Shown here: in pieces, positions 7,664-15,491 of the stretch
Position numbering within the stretch: the stretch's first letter is position 1
Layout: each line of letters begins with the position of its first letter
IMG/VR virus record: IMGVR_UViG_3300044808_000019
Location: 1 to 47,068 of that record
From: a virus
Direction: 5' to 3' (one strand)
DNA length: 47,068 bases
Program-made: the position numbers and the translations under genes
Notes under the pieces: generated by a model
What the model was told of the DNA's origin: nothing
Database searches by the model: none
What the model saw: the letters and a program-made list of their open reading frames with translations, nothing else

Positions 7664-7710
7664 TAAATCGAACCGCGAGCCGAGATTAGAGCCGAGAGCT
7701 ACTAATACCC

Positions 7711-7761
7711 GCCCGCCGCCGGATTCTTAAGTGAGTCCGTGTCGGCGGGCTATTTTTATTT
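7711..7761 (+). terminator. intrinsic terminator
   Basis: GCCCGCCG (7711-7718) pairs exactly with CGGCGGGC (7743-7750). The inner sequence GGATTC/GAGTCC extends the stem. A T-rich tail (TATTTTTATTT) follows. It closes the replication operon and separates it from the lysis genes. Confidence 0.85.
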
Positions 7762-7812
7762 GCTGACAACTTTTCCTCGTCGCCCCGCGCGACAAGAGAG
7801 CCGACACCGGAA

Positions 7813-7998
7813 ATGAGCGAGAAGATTTTAGTTCAACTCGACAGGTTTGAAGATGGCGACAAGGTCGTGCTGACCCGTTTCGACGGACGTCCCGAGATCG
7901 GCGTTGATGAATGTCTCATTCCTATTGGAGCTAAAGAGGGCGACACCTTCATGTACGACGAAGAGGCGCGCACGTTGGAGAGGTACGCAAGCGCATGA
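7813..7998 (+). CDS. DUF3006-like small protein
   Basis: This 61-residue acidic protein has the pattern LDRFEDGDKVVL, then CLIPIGAKEGDTF, then an acidic DEEARTLERY tail. This fits the short beta-rich DUF3006-type family, whose members are known by a DRFEG..AVL start and an lP.gakEGdv core. The molecular role of that family is not established. It overlaps the endolysin gene by ATGA and starts about 50 bases after the terminator. Confidence 0.65.
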   Translation: MSEKILVQLDRFEDGDKVVLTRFDGRPEIGVDECLIPIGAKEGDTFMYDEEARTLERYASA

Positions 7999-8468
7999 AC
8001 GCAAGAGAAAGAGTAGGCCAACATTTTGAACTCGCCGAAGTCGCACACTCCCCGGCGGCCTCGAAGCGCGGGATCGATCAACTCGCCCTCATCACCCCCA
8101 CGGTCAAAGCCAATGCTCGACGGTTGGCGACAGAGATTTTAGACAAGGTTCGGGGTCACTTCGGAAAGCCCGTTCTCGTCTCAAGTTGGTATCGCTCTCC
8201 CGTGGTCAACAAAGCAGTCGGCGGGGCTGCTACTTCGCAACACCTGACCGGGCAGGCGGCGGACATCAACGTCCACGGGGTAAGCGTTGACGACGTTTTT
8301 AACTGGATAGCTTTTGAGTCGGGTATCAAGTTCGACCAAGTGATCCATGAGTTCGGATCGTGGGTTCACGTTTCAATCTCCGCGAAGCCGAGAGGCGAGA
8401 GGCTGAAGGCGTATCGCAAAGGCAACCGGACGGTCTACGAGACTGTGACGAAGCCGGTAGATTCTTGA
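7995..8468 (+). CDS. endolysin, M15-type D-Ala-D-Ala peptidase
   Basis: A 157-residue zinc peptidase of the peptidase M15_3 type, expected to cut cross-links in the cell wall. Seen directly: SSWYRSPVVNKAVGG near 63-77, the SQHLTGQAADI motif at 81-91 with His 83 and Asp 90 as zinc ligands, and HEFGSWVHVS at 118-127 with His 125 as third ligand and Glu 119 or its surroundings as catalytic site. The length is that of a single-domain enzyme. No signal peptide is seen, so it needs a holin, and a holin-like protein gene follows. Start ATG lies in an ATGA overlap. Confidence 0.92.
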   Translation: MNARERVGQHFELAEVAHSPAASKRGIDQLALITPTVKANARRLATEILDKVRGHFGKPVLVSSWYRSPVVNKAVGGAATSQHLTGQAADINVHGVSVDDVFNWIAFESGIKFDQVIHEFGSWVHVSISAKPRGERLKAYRKGNRTVYETVTKPVDS

Positions 8469-8472
8469 CCTT

Positions 8473-8544
8473 CCCGCGCCGCCGGTAGCTTCGCGCGGGA
8501 GAACGGGGGTAGAGGCTTTAGTTGCCAGCTTTCCCCTCTGCCCC
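8473..8544 (+). promoter_or_regulatory. two tandem hairpins before holin-like gene
   Basis: CCCGCGC (8473-8479) pairs with GCGCGGG (8493-8499). Next, GGGGTAGAGG (8506-8515) pairs with CCTCTGCCCC (8535-8544) with one wobble. The second hairpin ends ten bases before the start of the holin-like gene, which has no visible Shine-Dalgarno site. The pair may limit transcription or translation. Confidence 0.45.
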
Positions 8545-8554
8545 TTAAAACACT

Positions 8555-8839
8555 ATGCACCAAGTTTCAATAACTTCAATCGTCGGCTACGCACGCATCG
8601 CGGTCATACTCGTGATCGGTGGATTGCTCATAGCCAAGCGGCTCACCCTGCTCGAAGCGACTGCGATCCTCACCTTCATCGTTAGCGCGCTTGGGTCTGT
8701 TGGTCACATCGCATCACGCGACGCCAACGCGCCGGAGATTCTTTCACAGGTGACGGTCAGGGAGTCCACGGAGAAGGACGGTCGTCCGGTCGTGGCTGTC
8801 GCCACACAGGTTGAAGGAGAAAGGTTGGAAAGCAAATGA
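8555..8839 (+). CDS. holin-like membrane protein
   Basis: This 94-residue protein has two membrane segments: residues 8-26 (IVGYARIAVILVIGGLLIA) and 33-52 (EATAILTFIVSALGSVGH). A hydrophilic charged tail follows. Size, topology and position right after the endolysin fit a class II-type holin that lets the endolysin cross the inner membrane. Sequence family not recognised, so the function is inferred from context. It overlaps the next gene by ATGA. Confidence 0.6.
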   Translation: MHQVSITSIVGYARIAVILVIGGLLIAKRLTLLEATAILTFIVSALGSVGHIASRDANAPEILSQVTVRESTEKDGRPVVAVATQVEGERLESK

Positions 8840-8997
8840 CAGGCGAGCCGACAACACACTTCACAACCACCGATCCGAGCGAAAGAAAGCCGGAGTGCGG
8901 CAAGGCGAGCGCGCGTAGCAAGTTCACCCGCGACAAGCGGAAAGTGAAGTGCGAAAACTGCCTCCGCACGAAAGTCTACAAGGGGCGAAAGAAGTGA
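8836..8997 (+). CDS. small basic Cys protein
   Basis: A 53-residue basic protein starts in an ATGA overlap. It has Cys at positions 21, 39 and 42 (KCENC) and many Lys/Arg, so it may bind zinc and nucleic acid. It ends in a GTGA overlap with the next gene. The overlaps on both sides support it being real. Confidence 0.6.
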   Translation: MTGEPTTHFTTTDPSERKPECGKASARSKFTRDKRKVKCENCLRTKVYKGRKK

Positions 8998-9200
8998 GCG
9001 ATTTAGTTTTCGCCCGCAGCACGCGCGGGTTCGAGCCGCTAAGAATTAGTGAGGGCGCAGATCGTCCGCTGTGCGTCTGTGGTGATTCGTGGGGTAGCCA
9101 TTACGGCTCGCTGAGCACAGAGCCGCAACCTAAGCCTTGTAGTCAGTGTGAGTGTGCAGACTATAAAGCCGCGACGGAAACGGAATGGCGCAAGAAATGA
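8994..9200 (+). CDS. small cysteine-rich protein
   Basis: A 68-residue protein starts at the GTG at 8994 in a GTGA overlap, with AAGGGG upstream. Cysteines occur as CVCGD and then CSQCEC, with His between, which is a likely zinc site (residues 27-55). It overlaps the next small gene by ATGA. Function unknown. Confidence 0.6.
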   Translation: MSDLVFARSTRGFEPLRISEGADRPLCVCGDSWGSHYGSLSTEPQPKPCSQCECADYKAATETEWRKK

Positions 9201-9280
9201 GCGTCGGTATAGAAGTAATCGCCCCGCCCGCAGAGGTGGTGGTAATCGAAAAAGGTAGACAGTTTCAGGAAGGTGATTAA
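9197..9280 (+). CDS. 27-residue small protein
   Basis: A very short frame starts in an ATGA overlap with the gene before it and ends just before the lipoprotein gene. It has an uninterrupted valine-rich strand (AEVVVIEKG). Being linked in a chain of overlapping genes is the only support. Confidence 0.4.
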   Translation: MSVGIEVIAPPAEVVVIEKGRQFQEGD

Positions 9281-9284
9281 CGAA

Positions 9285-9719
9285 ATGAGAAAAACAATCC
9301 GCGCATCCCTCGCCCTCACACTCGTCTGCGCGCTCGTCGCGTGCAGTTCGAGCAAACTCAACCGCGTCATCGCATCCGTCGAAGTCGCCGCTACGATCCC
9401 CTCGTTCCCCGCGCAGGTGCGCGAAGGCTTTTCGGAAACGGCGCGGGCGCTCCGAACGGTACGTGACAACCCGAACGCCGCGACGTGGCAAAACGCGCTC
9501 CGCATCTTTGACGACTTGAACGCCCGCAACGTCTTCCGCGTGAGCGATCCGAACTTACAAGCCACCATCTCTGCAATCGTGGCTGTCGTGCGCGTATTGC
9601 TGGAAGATGCTGCGCCGCAGATTTCAGGCGACGGAGCGAGGGCTAATCCTGACGTTGGAAAGCTGAAAGAGGCCGACGTGAAAGAGTTAGAACGTCTCGT
9701 GCGAGAGGCGCGGAAGTAG
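9285..9719 (+). CDS. lipoprotein, possible outer-membrane lysis protein
   Basis: The protein (144 residues from the ATG at 9285, with AGGAAGG upstream) starts with a lipoprotein signal peptide: RKT, a hydrophobic stretch of Ala, Leu and Val, and the lipobox LVAC at 17-20. Signal peptidase II would cut before Cys 20. The mature part is mainly helical, with a charged C-terminus. In Gram-negative phages a lipoprotein next to endolysin and holin is often the outer spanin subunit. Here it is rather long for that and no inner spanin partner is obvious, so a phage-encoded envelope protein is the alternative. Confidence 0.65.
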   Translation: MRKTIRASLALTLVCALVACSSSKLNRVIASVEVAATIPSFPAQVREGFSETARALRTVRDNPNAATWQNALRIFDDLNARNVFRVSDPNLQATISAIVAVVRVLLEDAAPQISGDGARANPDVGKLKEADVKELERLVREARK

Positions 9720-9728
9720 TTTGACAAT

Positions 9729-9862
9729 TTAGGGCTGTCACAACGGACGAGGCTAAGGCCGGGAAGCAGGTCGTTCAGTTAATGGGAGGCGTAAGCCGTT
9801 CGCACCAACTGACCGACGGCCAACACCGGATGGGTGGCGGGCGGTTGACCAGATAGCCCTAA
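9729..9862 (+). ncRNA. structured RNA candidate in lysis region
   Basis: TTAGGGCT (9729-9736) pairs exactly with AGCCCTAA (9855-9862), closing a 134-base unit. Inside, GTCGTTCAGTT (9770-9780) pairs with AACTGACCGAC (9807-9817) with one mismatch. GGCC at 9757-9760 and 9818-9821 extend that helix, and GGC-GTAA-GCC (9788-9797) caps it with a GNRA tetraloop. CACC/GGTG (9824-9836) gives a further small hairpin, and GTCA/TGAC extends the closing helix. No open frame of note covers it. I do not recognise a known RNA family. No promoter of its own is clear; TTGACA at 9721 has no good -10. Confidence 0.45.
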
Positions 9863-9906
9863 TTCACTTTTGGTCGCCGGGACTCTGAGTGGTAGAGAGG
9901 GGAAAG

Positions 9907-10341
9907 ATGCCAGTCATTGAGCTTAGTTGGGAAGAATACAACCGATACCTTCGAGACGCATCCCGTTACTGCGGCTCGGACGGTGCGGGTAACTACAACT
10001 GCCGTCTCTGCGGTAACGAGTGGCGGGCTTACAAGCGATACCTCTACTGGCCGATCCGCTTCCATTGGAGTTGGTACCCACTCAGTCGCGCTTCCTTGAA
10101 GGCTGTCGGCATGAAGCGGCGGGCGAAGCGCGTCACGTGGCACGGGTGGCAAGTCGGTTGGGACGGAACGGAGCAGAGAGTGTTCGGGTGGACGCTCTCA
10201 CTCGGCGCGTTAAAGATTTCCTTCGGCTCTAAAGACAGGATGCCGGAGCGCACGACCTACACGTGGAAGCAGGAGGCCAAGCCCGAACTCGTATTGACTG
10301 ACGCGGCCATGCCTCATTTGAACGTCGAAACGGAGCAATGA
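9907..10341 (+). CDS. hypothetical Trp-rich protein
   Basis: I start this 144-residue protein at the ATG at 9907, which has GAGGGGAAAG upstream. Residues 20-40 include YCGSDGAGNYNCRLCG, which may hold a metal. The rest is rich in Trp and Tyr and strongly basic in the middle (MKRRAKRVTWHGWQVGW). No family recognised. Confidence 0.55.
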   Translation: MPVIELSWEEYNRYLRDASRYCGSDGAGNYNCRLCGNEWRAYKRYLYWPIRFHWSWYPLSRASLKAVGMKRRAKRVTWHGWQVGWDGTEQRVFGWTLSLGALKISFGSKDRMPERTTYTWKQEAKPELVLTDAAMPHLNVETEQ

Positions 10342-10395
10342 GTTTTCGTTTCGCCCATGAGGGCGGACAGGGAGCGGGACACGAAAGGAAACTTT

Positions 10396-10809
10396 ATGAC
10401 GATCATGATGATTTTGTTAGGAGCGGTTGGGTTGTTTGGCTTGGCTGTGTACGTCGCGCGGAGGACAGGAAGAACGTCGCAGCGTTCCGCCTTCGCGCCT
10501 TTGTTGACGGTTACGCCATCCGTGCCTTCGGCATACGCGACGATGGCGACCTCTCGCGTAACTCGTACTCCGAAACGTCAAGGCGCGAGCCAGTCGGTCC
10601 GCAAGGCTCAAGAGCCTCGGCGGCATGGCGACGATGCGCCGTCAACTACCAACCTGTCTAGCGACCTGTTTACTTCGACCTCTTCTTTCGTTACGGACTA
10701 CAGCGCGCCCTCTTACGACAGCGGCTCGAGCAGTGATAGCGGGTCGCCCTGCGGGGATTCGGGCGGCAGTTCAGACTTCGGCGGCGGCGGGTCAGGTGGA
10801 GATTGGTAA
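10396..10809 (+). CDS. membrane protein with Ser/Gly-rich tail
   Basis: This 137-residue protein starts at the ATG at 10396 after AAAGGAAA. A single membrane helix occupies residues 3-20 (MMILLGAVGLFGLAVYVA). A long low-complexity region follows and ends in DFGGGGSGGDW. Such FGGGGSGG endings are known from TPM/YgcG-type envelope proteins, but that enzyme domain is absent here. Probably an inner-membrane anchored, unstructured periplasmic protein. A competing frame at 10338-10661 lacks any recognisable feature. Confidence 0.55.
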   Translation: MTIMMILLGAVGLFGLAVYVARRTGRTSQRSAFAPLLTVTPSVPSAYATMATSRVTRTPKRQGASQSVRKAQEPRRHGDDAPSTTNLSSDLFTSTSSFVTDYSAPSYDSGSSSDSGSPCGDSGGSSDFGGGGSGGDW

Positions 10810-10975
10810 TTAGGGAGCGAGCGCGAACGGCAGTCCCGCGAAGAAGTGCCGCCCGCGCCCTTGATCGAGTTGGTATGAGCAACCCGACCCGGCGAGAAGA
10901 TTAAACGGGGTCACGAGCGGTTGACAAGGTGCGGGCGGACTCATTGCCGTCCGTGGGGAATAACGAACGAAGGCC

Positions 10976-11227
10976 GTGGAAAGGATTGACCGCCTCACGA
11001 TGGTAGACGGAAACAACATTGGCGCGGATTCGTGGTCAGAGTGGCGGCGGCACGTTCTTTTAGAAGCGGAGTCGCAGCGCAAGACCCTTGAACGTATCGA
11101 GACGCAAATGAGCGATCTTAAGACCGACATCGCCCTCCTAAAGTACAAGTCATCACTATTCGGCGCGTTGGGGGCGGGCGTGGTGGTTTTAATTTACGCG
11201 CTGGCTCAGGGTTTGATGAAGACATGA
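10976..11227 (+). CDS. XhlA-like coiled-coil membrane protein
   Basis: This 83-residue protein has a coiled coil at residues 28-58 (LLEAESQRKTLERIETQM and on) followed by one membrane helix near the C-terminus (SSLFGALGAGVVVLIYAL). That order is known from haemolysin XhlA-type proteins that accompany phage holins. The start is uncertain: the GTG at 10976 has GAAGG very close, and the ATG at 11000 has no good site. It overlaps the receiver-domain gene by ATGA. In 10810-10975 upstream I see no gene, only a small CGGAC/GTCCG hairpin. Confidence 0.55.
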   Translation: MERIDRLTMVDGNNIGADSWSEWRRHVLLEAESQRKTLERIETQMSDLKTDIALLKYKSSLFGALGAGVVVLIYALAQGLMKT

Positions 11228-11616
11228 AGCGTGTGTTGATCGGCGAAGACAGTCCCGACCTCGTGATGGGCTTGCGCTATTTCTTGGAAGGCGCACCGTT
11301 CAGTTACGACGTAGCGACGACAGGCCAGGAGGTGACGGCGCTACACCACTTGGCGCAGGTGGGCGGGAAGCCCTACGACCTGTTCGTGCTAGACATCGCC
11401 ATGCCTATGAAGTTAGGCACGACCGCCTTGCGTGAGATTAGAGAGGGGGGCGATACGAAGACCCCGGCGATGATTATGACGGGGCTTCCCCCCAATCAGG
11501 CCATGAAAGAGATCAAGGGTTTGGGCGTGTTCTGCGTACTCTACAAGCCCCGCGCCTACGAGGAAATCGTGCGCCGGATCAGCTTGGCTTTGGAGGGCGT
11601 TTGTGATGATAAGTGA
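11224..11616 (+). CDS. stand-alone response regulator receiver (CheY-like)
   Basis: This 130-residue protein is one full receiver domain. All signature residues are visible: the acidic pair Glu 8-Asp 9 (VLIGEDSPD), phospho-acceptor Asp 57 (LFVLDIAMP), Thr 86 (MIMTG) and Lys 108 (LYKPRAYEE). No output domain follows. Receivers accept phosphate from histidine kinases and change partner binding. It overlaps genes on both sides (ATGA at its start), so it belongs to the phage operon and is not a stray host fragment. A phage receiver could divert host two-component signalling or sense host state; this is inference. Confidence 0.92.
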   Translation: MKRVLIGEDSPDLVMGLRYFLEGAPFSYDVATTGQEVTALHHLAQVGGKPYDLFVLDIAMPMKLGTTALREIREGGDTKTPAMIMTGLPPNQAMKEIKGLGVFCVLYKPRAYEEIVRRISLALEGVCDDK

Positions 11617-11938
11617 ACAACGGCGTGGTTGGCGGGAAGTGGCCGTGCTGGCGATCTTCGTTCTCGTCATCTTGGTGGCTATTTACATGGTAGAGCGGCG
11701 TAGCGTCCGAATGGAGCAAGTCAGCATTGCCGAGCGTGCCGATCATCTTCGTCGCATCGAGGCGTTGGAACGCAGACAGGATGCCGACGATGTGGGCTAT
11801 GCGAACCGGGGGATCGTTCAGCGCACGCTTTTGACGGAGGCGATTAAGCACGAATGGTTTACACCCGAACAAGTGAGGTTGCTAGAGGACGTGGCGGCGG
11901 GCAGCCGCTACCCACAACAAACTCAAACAGGCCGGTAG
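11606..11938 (+). CDS. membrane-anchored coiled-coil protein
   Basis: This 110-residue protein starts at the ATG at 11606, eight bases after GGAGGG, inside the end of the receiver gene. Residues 10-28 form one membrane helix (VAVLAIFVLVILVAIYMV). A coiled coil follows (MEQVSIAERADHLRRIEALE). N-in, C-out topology is likely. It resembles inner spanin or holin-accessory layouts. Overlap with the receiver gene suggests a functional link. Confidence 0.55.
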   Translation: MISEQRRGWREVAVLAIFVLVILVAIYMVERRSVRMEQVSIAERADHLRRIEALERRQDADDVGYANRGIVQRTLLTEAIKHEWFTPEQVRLLEDVAAGSRYPQQTQTGR

Positions 11939-11969
11939 CCCCGGGCCGCCACCGTCAGTAGAGAGGTAT

Positions 11970-12626
11970 ATGGGAGTAGCAGGTAAAAAGGGAAGTAAGA
12001 AGGCGGGTAAGCGGAAGCCTGCAAAGAAGCAGGTTGAACCAAAAGTTCTGCCCGTGGTTACTGACGAATTATCGCCCCGCCGTCAGATGTTTGTCGAATA
12101 TTACTTAGGCGAGTGTAGGTTTAACGGGACAGCAGCGGCGCGCGCAGCAGGGTATGAAGGTGACGATAACGTGCTCGCTGTCACCGCATCTCGCTTGCTA
12201 AGAAATGCTAAGGTGCGCGCCCTTATTGACTCCCGGATTTCAGAGGCTGCGATGTCGGCAAACGAAGTTTTATCAAGGCTTTCGGAGATTGCGCGCGGCA
12301 GGGTGACGGACTTTGTTGATGATGACGGGAAGTTTGATCTTCGGGCGGCAAAGAAGCTCCAAAAAGATGGCCTTCTCAAGAAGTTAAAGCAGAAGCGCAC
12401 ATCAAAAAAGGTAGATCGCTTCACCGAGGGCAAAGAGGACTACGCCGAGACGTTTGAAACTTCTCTCGTTTACGAAGAAGTGGAGTTTGAAATCTACAGC
12501 GCACACGAAGCACTAAGAGATTTGGGCAAGTATCACAAGTTATTTACAGAGAAGTATGAGCATAGCGGAGAGGATGGTAAGCCCATCCCCATTTCCATTA
12601 TCGAAGCCGTTAAGCCAAAGGCGTGA
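11970..12626 (+). CDS. terS: terminase small subunit
   Basis: The small terminase recognises phage DNA and loads the large subunit. This 218-residue protein has a Lys-rich N-terminus, then the Terminase_2-type core: LSPRRQMFVEYYLGE, then NGTAAARAAGY and LRNAKVRALID (residues 35-90), which is a known helix-turn-helix region. EVLSRLSEIARG and a distal FEIYSAHEALRDLGKYHKLF close the family pattern. It ends inside the start of the large subunit gene, the normal order. GAGAGG precedes its ATG. Confidence 0.92.
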   Translation: MGVAGKKGSKKAGKRKPAKKQVEPKVLPVVTDELSPRRQMFVEYYLGECRFNGTAAARAAGYEGDDNVLAVTASRLLRNAKVRALIDSRISEAAMSANEVLSRLSEIARGRVTDFVDDDGKFDLRAAKKLQKDGLLKKLKQKRTSKKVDRFTEGKEDYAETFETSLVYEEVEFEIYSAHEALRDLGKYHKLFTEKYEHSGEDGKPIPISIIEAVKPKA

Positions 12627-13920
12627 TTTAGTCGAGATCACGGCGGAAGGCAAATTGAGGCTTCACTTCCACCCCGGCCAGTGGCGGGCGTGGGAGAGTG
12701 TTGCGCGCTTCGTAGTCGTTTTGGCCGGAACGCAGGGGGGGAAGACCTCTTTCGGCTCTCACTGGCTCTACAGGGAGATACAGCGCATGGGCGCAGGCGA
12801 CTACATGGTTGTCACGCCCACCTTCCAACTCTTGGAACTCAAAGCCCTGCCGGAGTTTCGCAAACTGTTTGAAAACACGCTCCGGCTTGGGCGTTATGTT
12901 GGTTCGCCCGTTCGCAAGTTCGTGTTCTCGGCAGACGGGGAGATAAAAACTTTCGGCCGCAAACAAGACACCCCTACCGTTGTTTATTTTGGCTATGCCG
13001 CAGACCCCGAAAGTTTGGAGTCGGCCACCGTGAAAGCCGCATGGTTAGATGAGGCGGGGCAAAAGAAGTTCAAGTTAGGGTCGTGGGAGGCCGTCTTGCG
13101 CCGCCTCTCGCTTGCCGAAGGGCGCGTGTTGATTACCACGACGCCTTACGATCTTGGATGGCTCAAACAGAAGCTATGGGACAAGTGGAAGGCCGGGGAC
13201 AAAGAGGTTGAGGTGACACGCTTCGACTCGACAGAAAACCCGAACTTCCCCCAAGCGGAGTTTGAGCGGGCGCGGCGCGATCTTCCCCCATGGAAGTTTG
13301 ATCTGTTCTACCGTGCCATCTTCACACGCCCGGCAGGACTCATCTACGACAGCTTCAATGAAGAGATATGCAAGATTCCACGCTTTGCCATCCCTGACAA
13401 GTGGCCGCGCAATCTTGGATTGGATTTTGGCGGCGTTAACACTGCTGGACTCTTCTACGCGGAAGAACCCGGCACGCCGCGACTCTACCTCTACCGCGAG
13501 TACAAGGCCGGAGGCCGGACAGCCAAGGAGCACGCAGAGCATTTAAGGGAGGGCGAGCCGATGCTGCCTACTTGTGTCGGCGGCTCTCATTCAGAAGGCC
13601 AGTGGAGGCACGAATTTAGAGATGGCGGTCTGCCTGTGCGCGAGCCGGATATTAAAGATGTCGAGGTAGGCATTGATCGTGTCTACGGCGCGCACAAGCG
13701 AAACGAGATTTACGTGTTTGACGATCTTCACGGGTATCTGGAAGAGAAGCAGACTTACGCGCGGGAGCTTGATGCCAACGGAGAGCCGACTGAAAAGATT
13801 GAAGACAAGAGCACCTTTCACTTTATGGACGCGGAACGCTACATCATCGGGTGGCTGAAACGGACGTTAGTTGACGACGAGGAAGACGCCTATTCCTACG
13901 GGGAGAGGAACTACACATGA
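12556..13920 (+). CDS. terL: terminase large subunit
   Basis: The packaging motor and nuclease. Of 454 residues, VVLAGTQGGKTSFG (Walker A near 58-65), VKAAWLDEAGQ (Walker B, Asp165-Glu166) and LITTTPYDLGWL (coupling motif near 193-202) define the ATPase. NLGLDFGG (Asp 290) opens the RNase H-like nuclease, with DIKDVEVGID near 380. Length is normal. The start is uncertain: the ATG at 12556 and the ATG at 12574 both lie inside the small subunit gene, and the second has GGAGAGG close by. The first 24 residues may not be translated. It overlaps the portal gene by ATGA. Confidence 0.93.
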   Translation: MSIAERMVSPSPFPLSKPLSQRRDLVEITAEGKLRLHFHPGQWRAWESVARFVVVLAGTQGGKTSFGSHWLYREIQRMGAGDYMVVTPTFQLLELKALPEFRKLFENTLRLGRYVGSPVRKFVFSADGEIKTFGRKQDTPTVVYFGYAADPESLESATVKAAWLDEAGQKKFKLGSWEAVLRRLSLAEGRVLITTTPYDLGWLKQKLWDKWKAGDKEVEVTRFDSTENPNFPQAEFERARRDLPPWKFDLFYRAIFTRPAGLIYDSFNEEICKIPRFAIPDKWPRNLGLDFGGVNTAGLFYAEEPGTPRLYLYREYKAGGRTAKEHAEHLREGEPMLPTCVGGSHSEGQWRHEFRDGGLPVREPDIKDVEVGIDRVYGAHKRNEIYVFDDLHGYLEEKQTYARELDANGEPTEKIEDKSTFHFMDAERYIIGWLKRTLVDDEEDAYSYGERNYT

Positions 13921-15491
13921 AGAAGTTCGACGACTACAGGTATGGCGACGCCCGAAAGCTGTTCGTCAATAAAGACGGGACGGAGCGGAGGACACCTACG
14001 GCTATCCTTGCCACGCAGTTCCGTAAAGGTAATCACTGGCAGAACGGGAAAGGCTTCATTGGTGAAAAACCGATCCCCGGTCAGGCGGGCTTCGTCCCCA
14101 CCATGCTCGCCATTAAAAACGGCTTCGTCTCCGAAAACGTAGTCGGGGAGGTTGTCGGAAATCACGATTCAGGGGTGTTAGGCCGTGAGCCTGTCTGGAG
14201 TTTTCTTCAAATAGATAGCAAAGAGCCGATCAGGGTAGATAAAAAGGTATATGAACCCCTCACGACTTGGTGGAACGACCGCGAAGTCTTAAACGATCTT
14301 CAAGAGAGCGTCCGCATCATGCTCTGTGAAGAGATAACCGTCAGGCGCATCTACATCCCGCAAGGATTGTTGGACGAACAGGGGAAGGACGAAGAGGGTA
14401 AGTTAAAGCCGTCGGGAGACGTTGTTAAAGCTCTGGAACTTGTCTACACGGAAACCCTGACCTCAGATGTTGCCGGAGTCTTCACCGACCCGGCTACACA
14501 GCGTCAGATCGGTGTCTACCTGTTCGAGCGGGAGTTGCCAGATGGTTCTAAGCAGAAGTGTGCGGAACTCTCCTACCTGAACCCTGAACGCCAGACCGTC
14601 CACCGGGTAGTTGTTGACGGCACGTCCGAGCCGGAAGAGTTCGGCCCCTACGATCTTGGTGGCCGCTTGCTCATCTACGAGATGCGGCGGGAGGCGTTGA
14701 TCACGGAGCAAGTTCAGTCGAACCAAAAGGCATTGAACCTCGCGCACACGATGATGATGCGAAACGTGAATCTGGCGGGCAACCGCGACACCACGATCAC
14801 GAACGCGCAGCACCCGAAGGCCAAGAAGAAGATCGCCACAGCAGAAGGTGTCAAGGAAGTGATGGAAGACGCGCCACACGTCAAAGGTGCGGGCGCGGTC
14901 ATGTACCTGCTTGGCCGTCCCATCTATAACGAAAAGAGTCAGGTGATCGGCTACACGAACCCGAACGTGATTATCAGTGACCCCGTACCCGTCGAAACGT
15001 TCAAGGAGACGCGAGATCACTTCTATGCGGCCATCTTGGGACAATGCCAGCAGCGGCATAAGCTGATCTCAGGAGACGCCACGGCATCGGGCAGATCGAG
15101 AGAGCAAGCCAGAGCGGAGTATGAAGGCAGTTTGAAGGCCACCAAGAGCGTTGTTGACGCTGCCGGGCGGTGGCAACTGGAAACCGTTCTGAGACTGGCC
15201 GCACAGTTGGCAGGTAAGACGAGTGAGTTTATCAACCTGCGCGCCGACTTCAACTCTCTGATTGATACGGGGCCGCTCAGTCCCACGGAGCGGCAAGAGA
15301 ACCGGGCGGACGTTAAAGACAAACTGCTTGCCCCTCAAACCGCCATGAGTCGCAATAACGTGGAAGACACGGACGCGGAATATACGCGCATGGAAGAGGA
15401 CGCGAAGCAACAGAAGAAGTTGCGCGATCTCTTGCCGCCTATAGTGCCGCCGCCATCTGAGGATAAAACGGGAGATAAGTTGTCAGCGTGA
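13917..15491 (+). CDS. portal protein
   Basis: A 524-residue protein directly after the large terminase, coupled by ATGA. The portal forms the ring at one head vertex through which DNA passes. Support comes from position, length, and a C-terminal section (residues 360-450) with GDATASGRSREQARAEYEGS and a long helix, which is typical of portal stems and crowns. The tail (residues 490-524) is charged and Pro-rich. Sequence identity to a specific portal family is weak to my eye, so the call rests mainly on gene order. Confidence 0.8.
   Translation: MKKFDDYRYGDARKLFVNKDGTERRTPTAILATQFRKGNHWQNGKGFIGEKPIPGQAGFVPTMLAIKNGFVSENVVGEVVGNHDSGVLGREPVWSFLQIDSKEPIRVDKKVYEPLTTWWNDREVLNDLQESVRIMLCEEITVRRIYIPQGLLDEQGKDEEGKLKPSGDVVKALELVYTETLTSDVAGVFTDPATQRQIGVYLFERELPDGSKQKCAELSYLNPERQTVHRVVVDGTSEPEEFGPYDLGGRLLIYEMRREALITEQVQSNQKALNLAHTMMMRNVNLAGNRDTTITNAQHPKAKKKIATAEGVKEVMEDAPHVKGAGAVMYLLGRPIYNEKSQVIGYTNPNVIISDPVPVETFKETRDHFYAAILGQCQQRHKLISGDATASGRSREQARAEYEGSLKATKSVVDAAGRWQLETVLRLAAQLAGKTSEFINLRADFNSLIDTGPLSPTERQENRADVKDKLLAPQTAMSRNNVEDTDAEYTRMEEDAKQQKKLRDLLPPIVPPPSEDKTGDKLSA

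Noticed and set aside
10338-10661. 107-codon + frame starting in an ATGA overlap
   Set aside because: The overlap start is tempting, but the competing frame at 10396 has a ribosome site, a membrane helix and a known type of Gly/Ser tail.
14463-15059. 198-codon frame on the - strand
   Set aside because: Antisense to the portal gene, with Arg/Leu/Val-rich composition typical of shadow frames.
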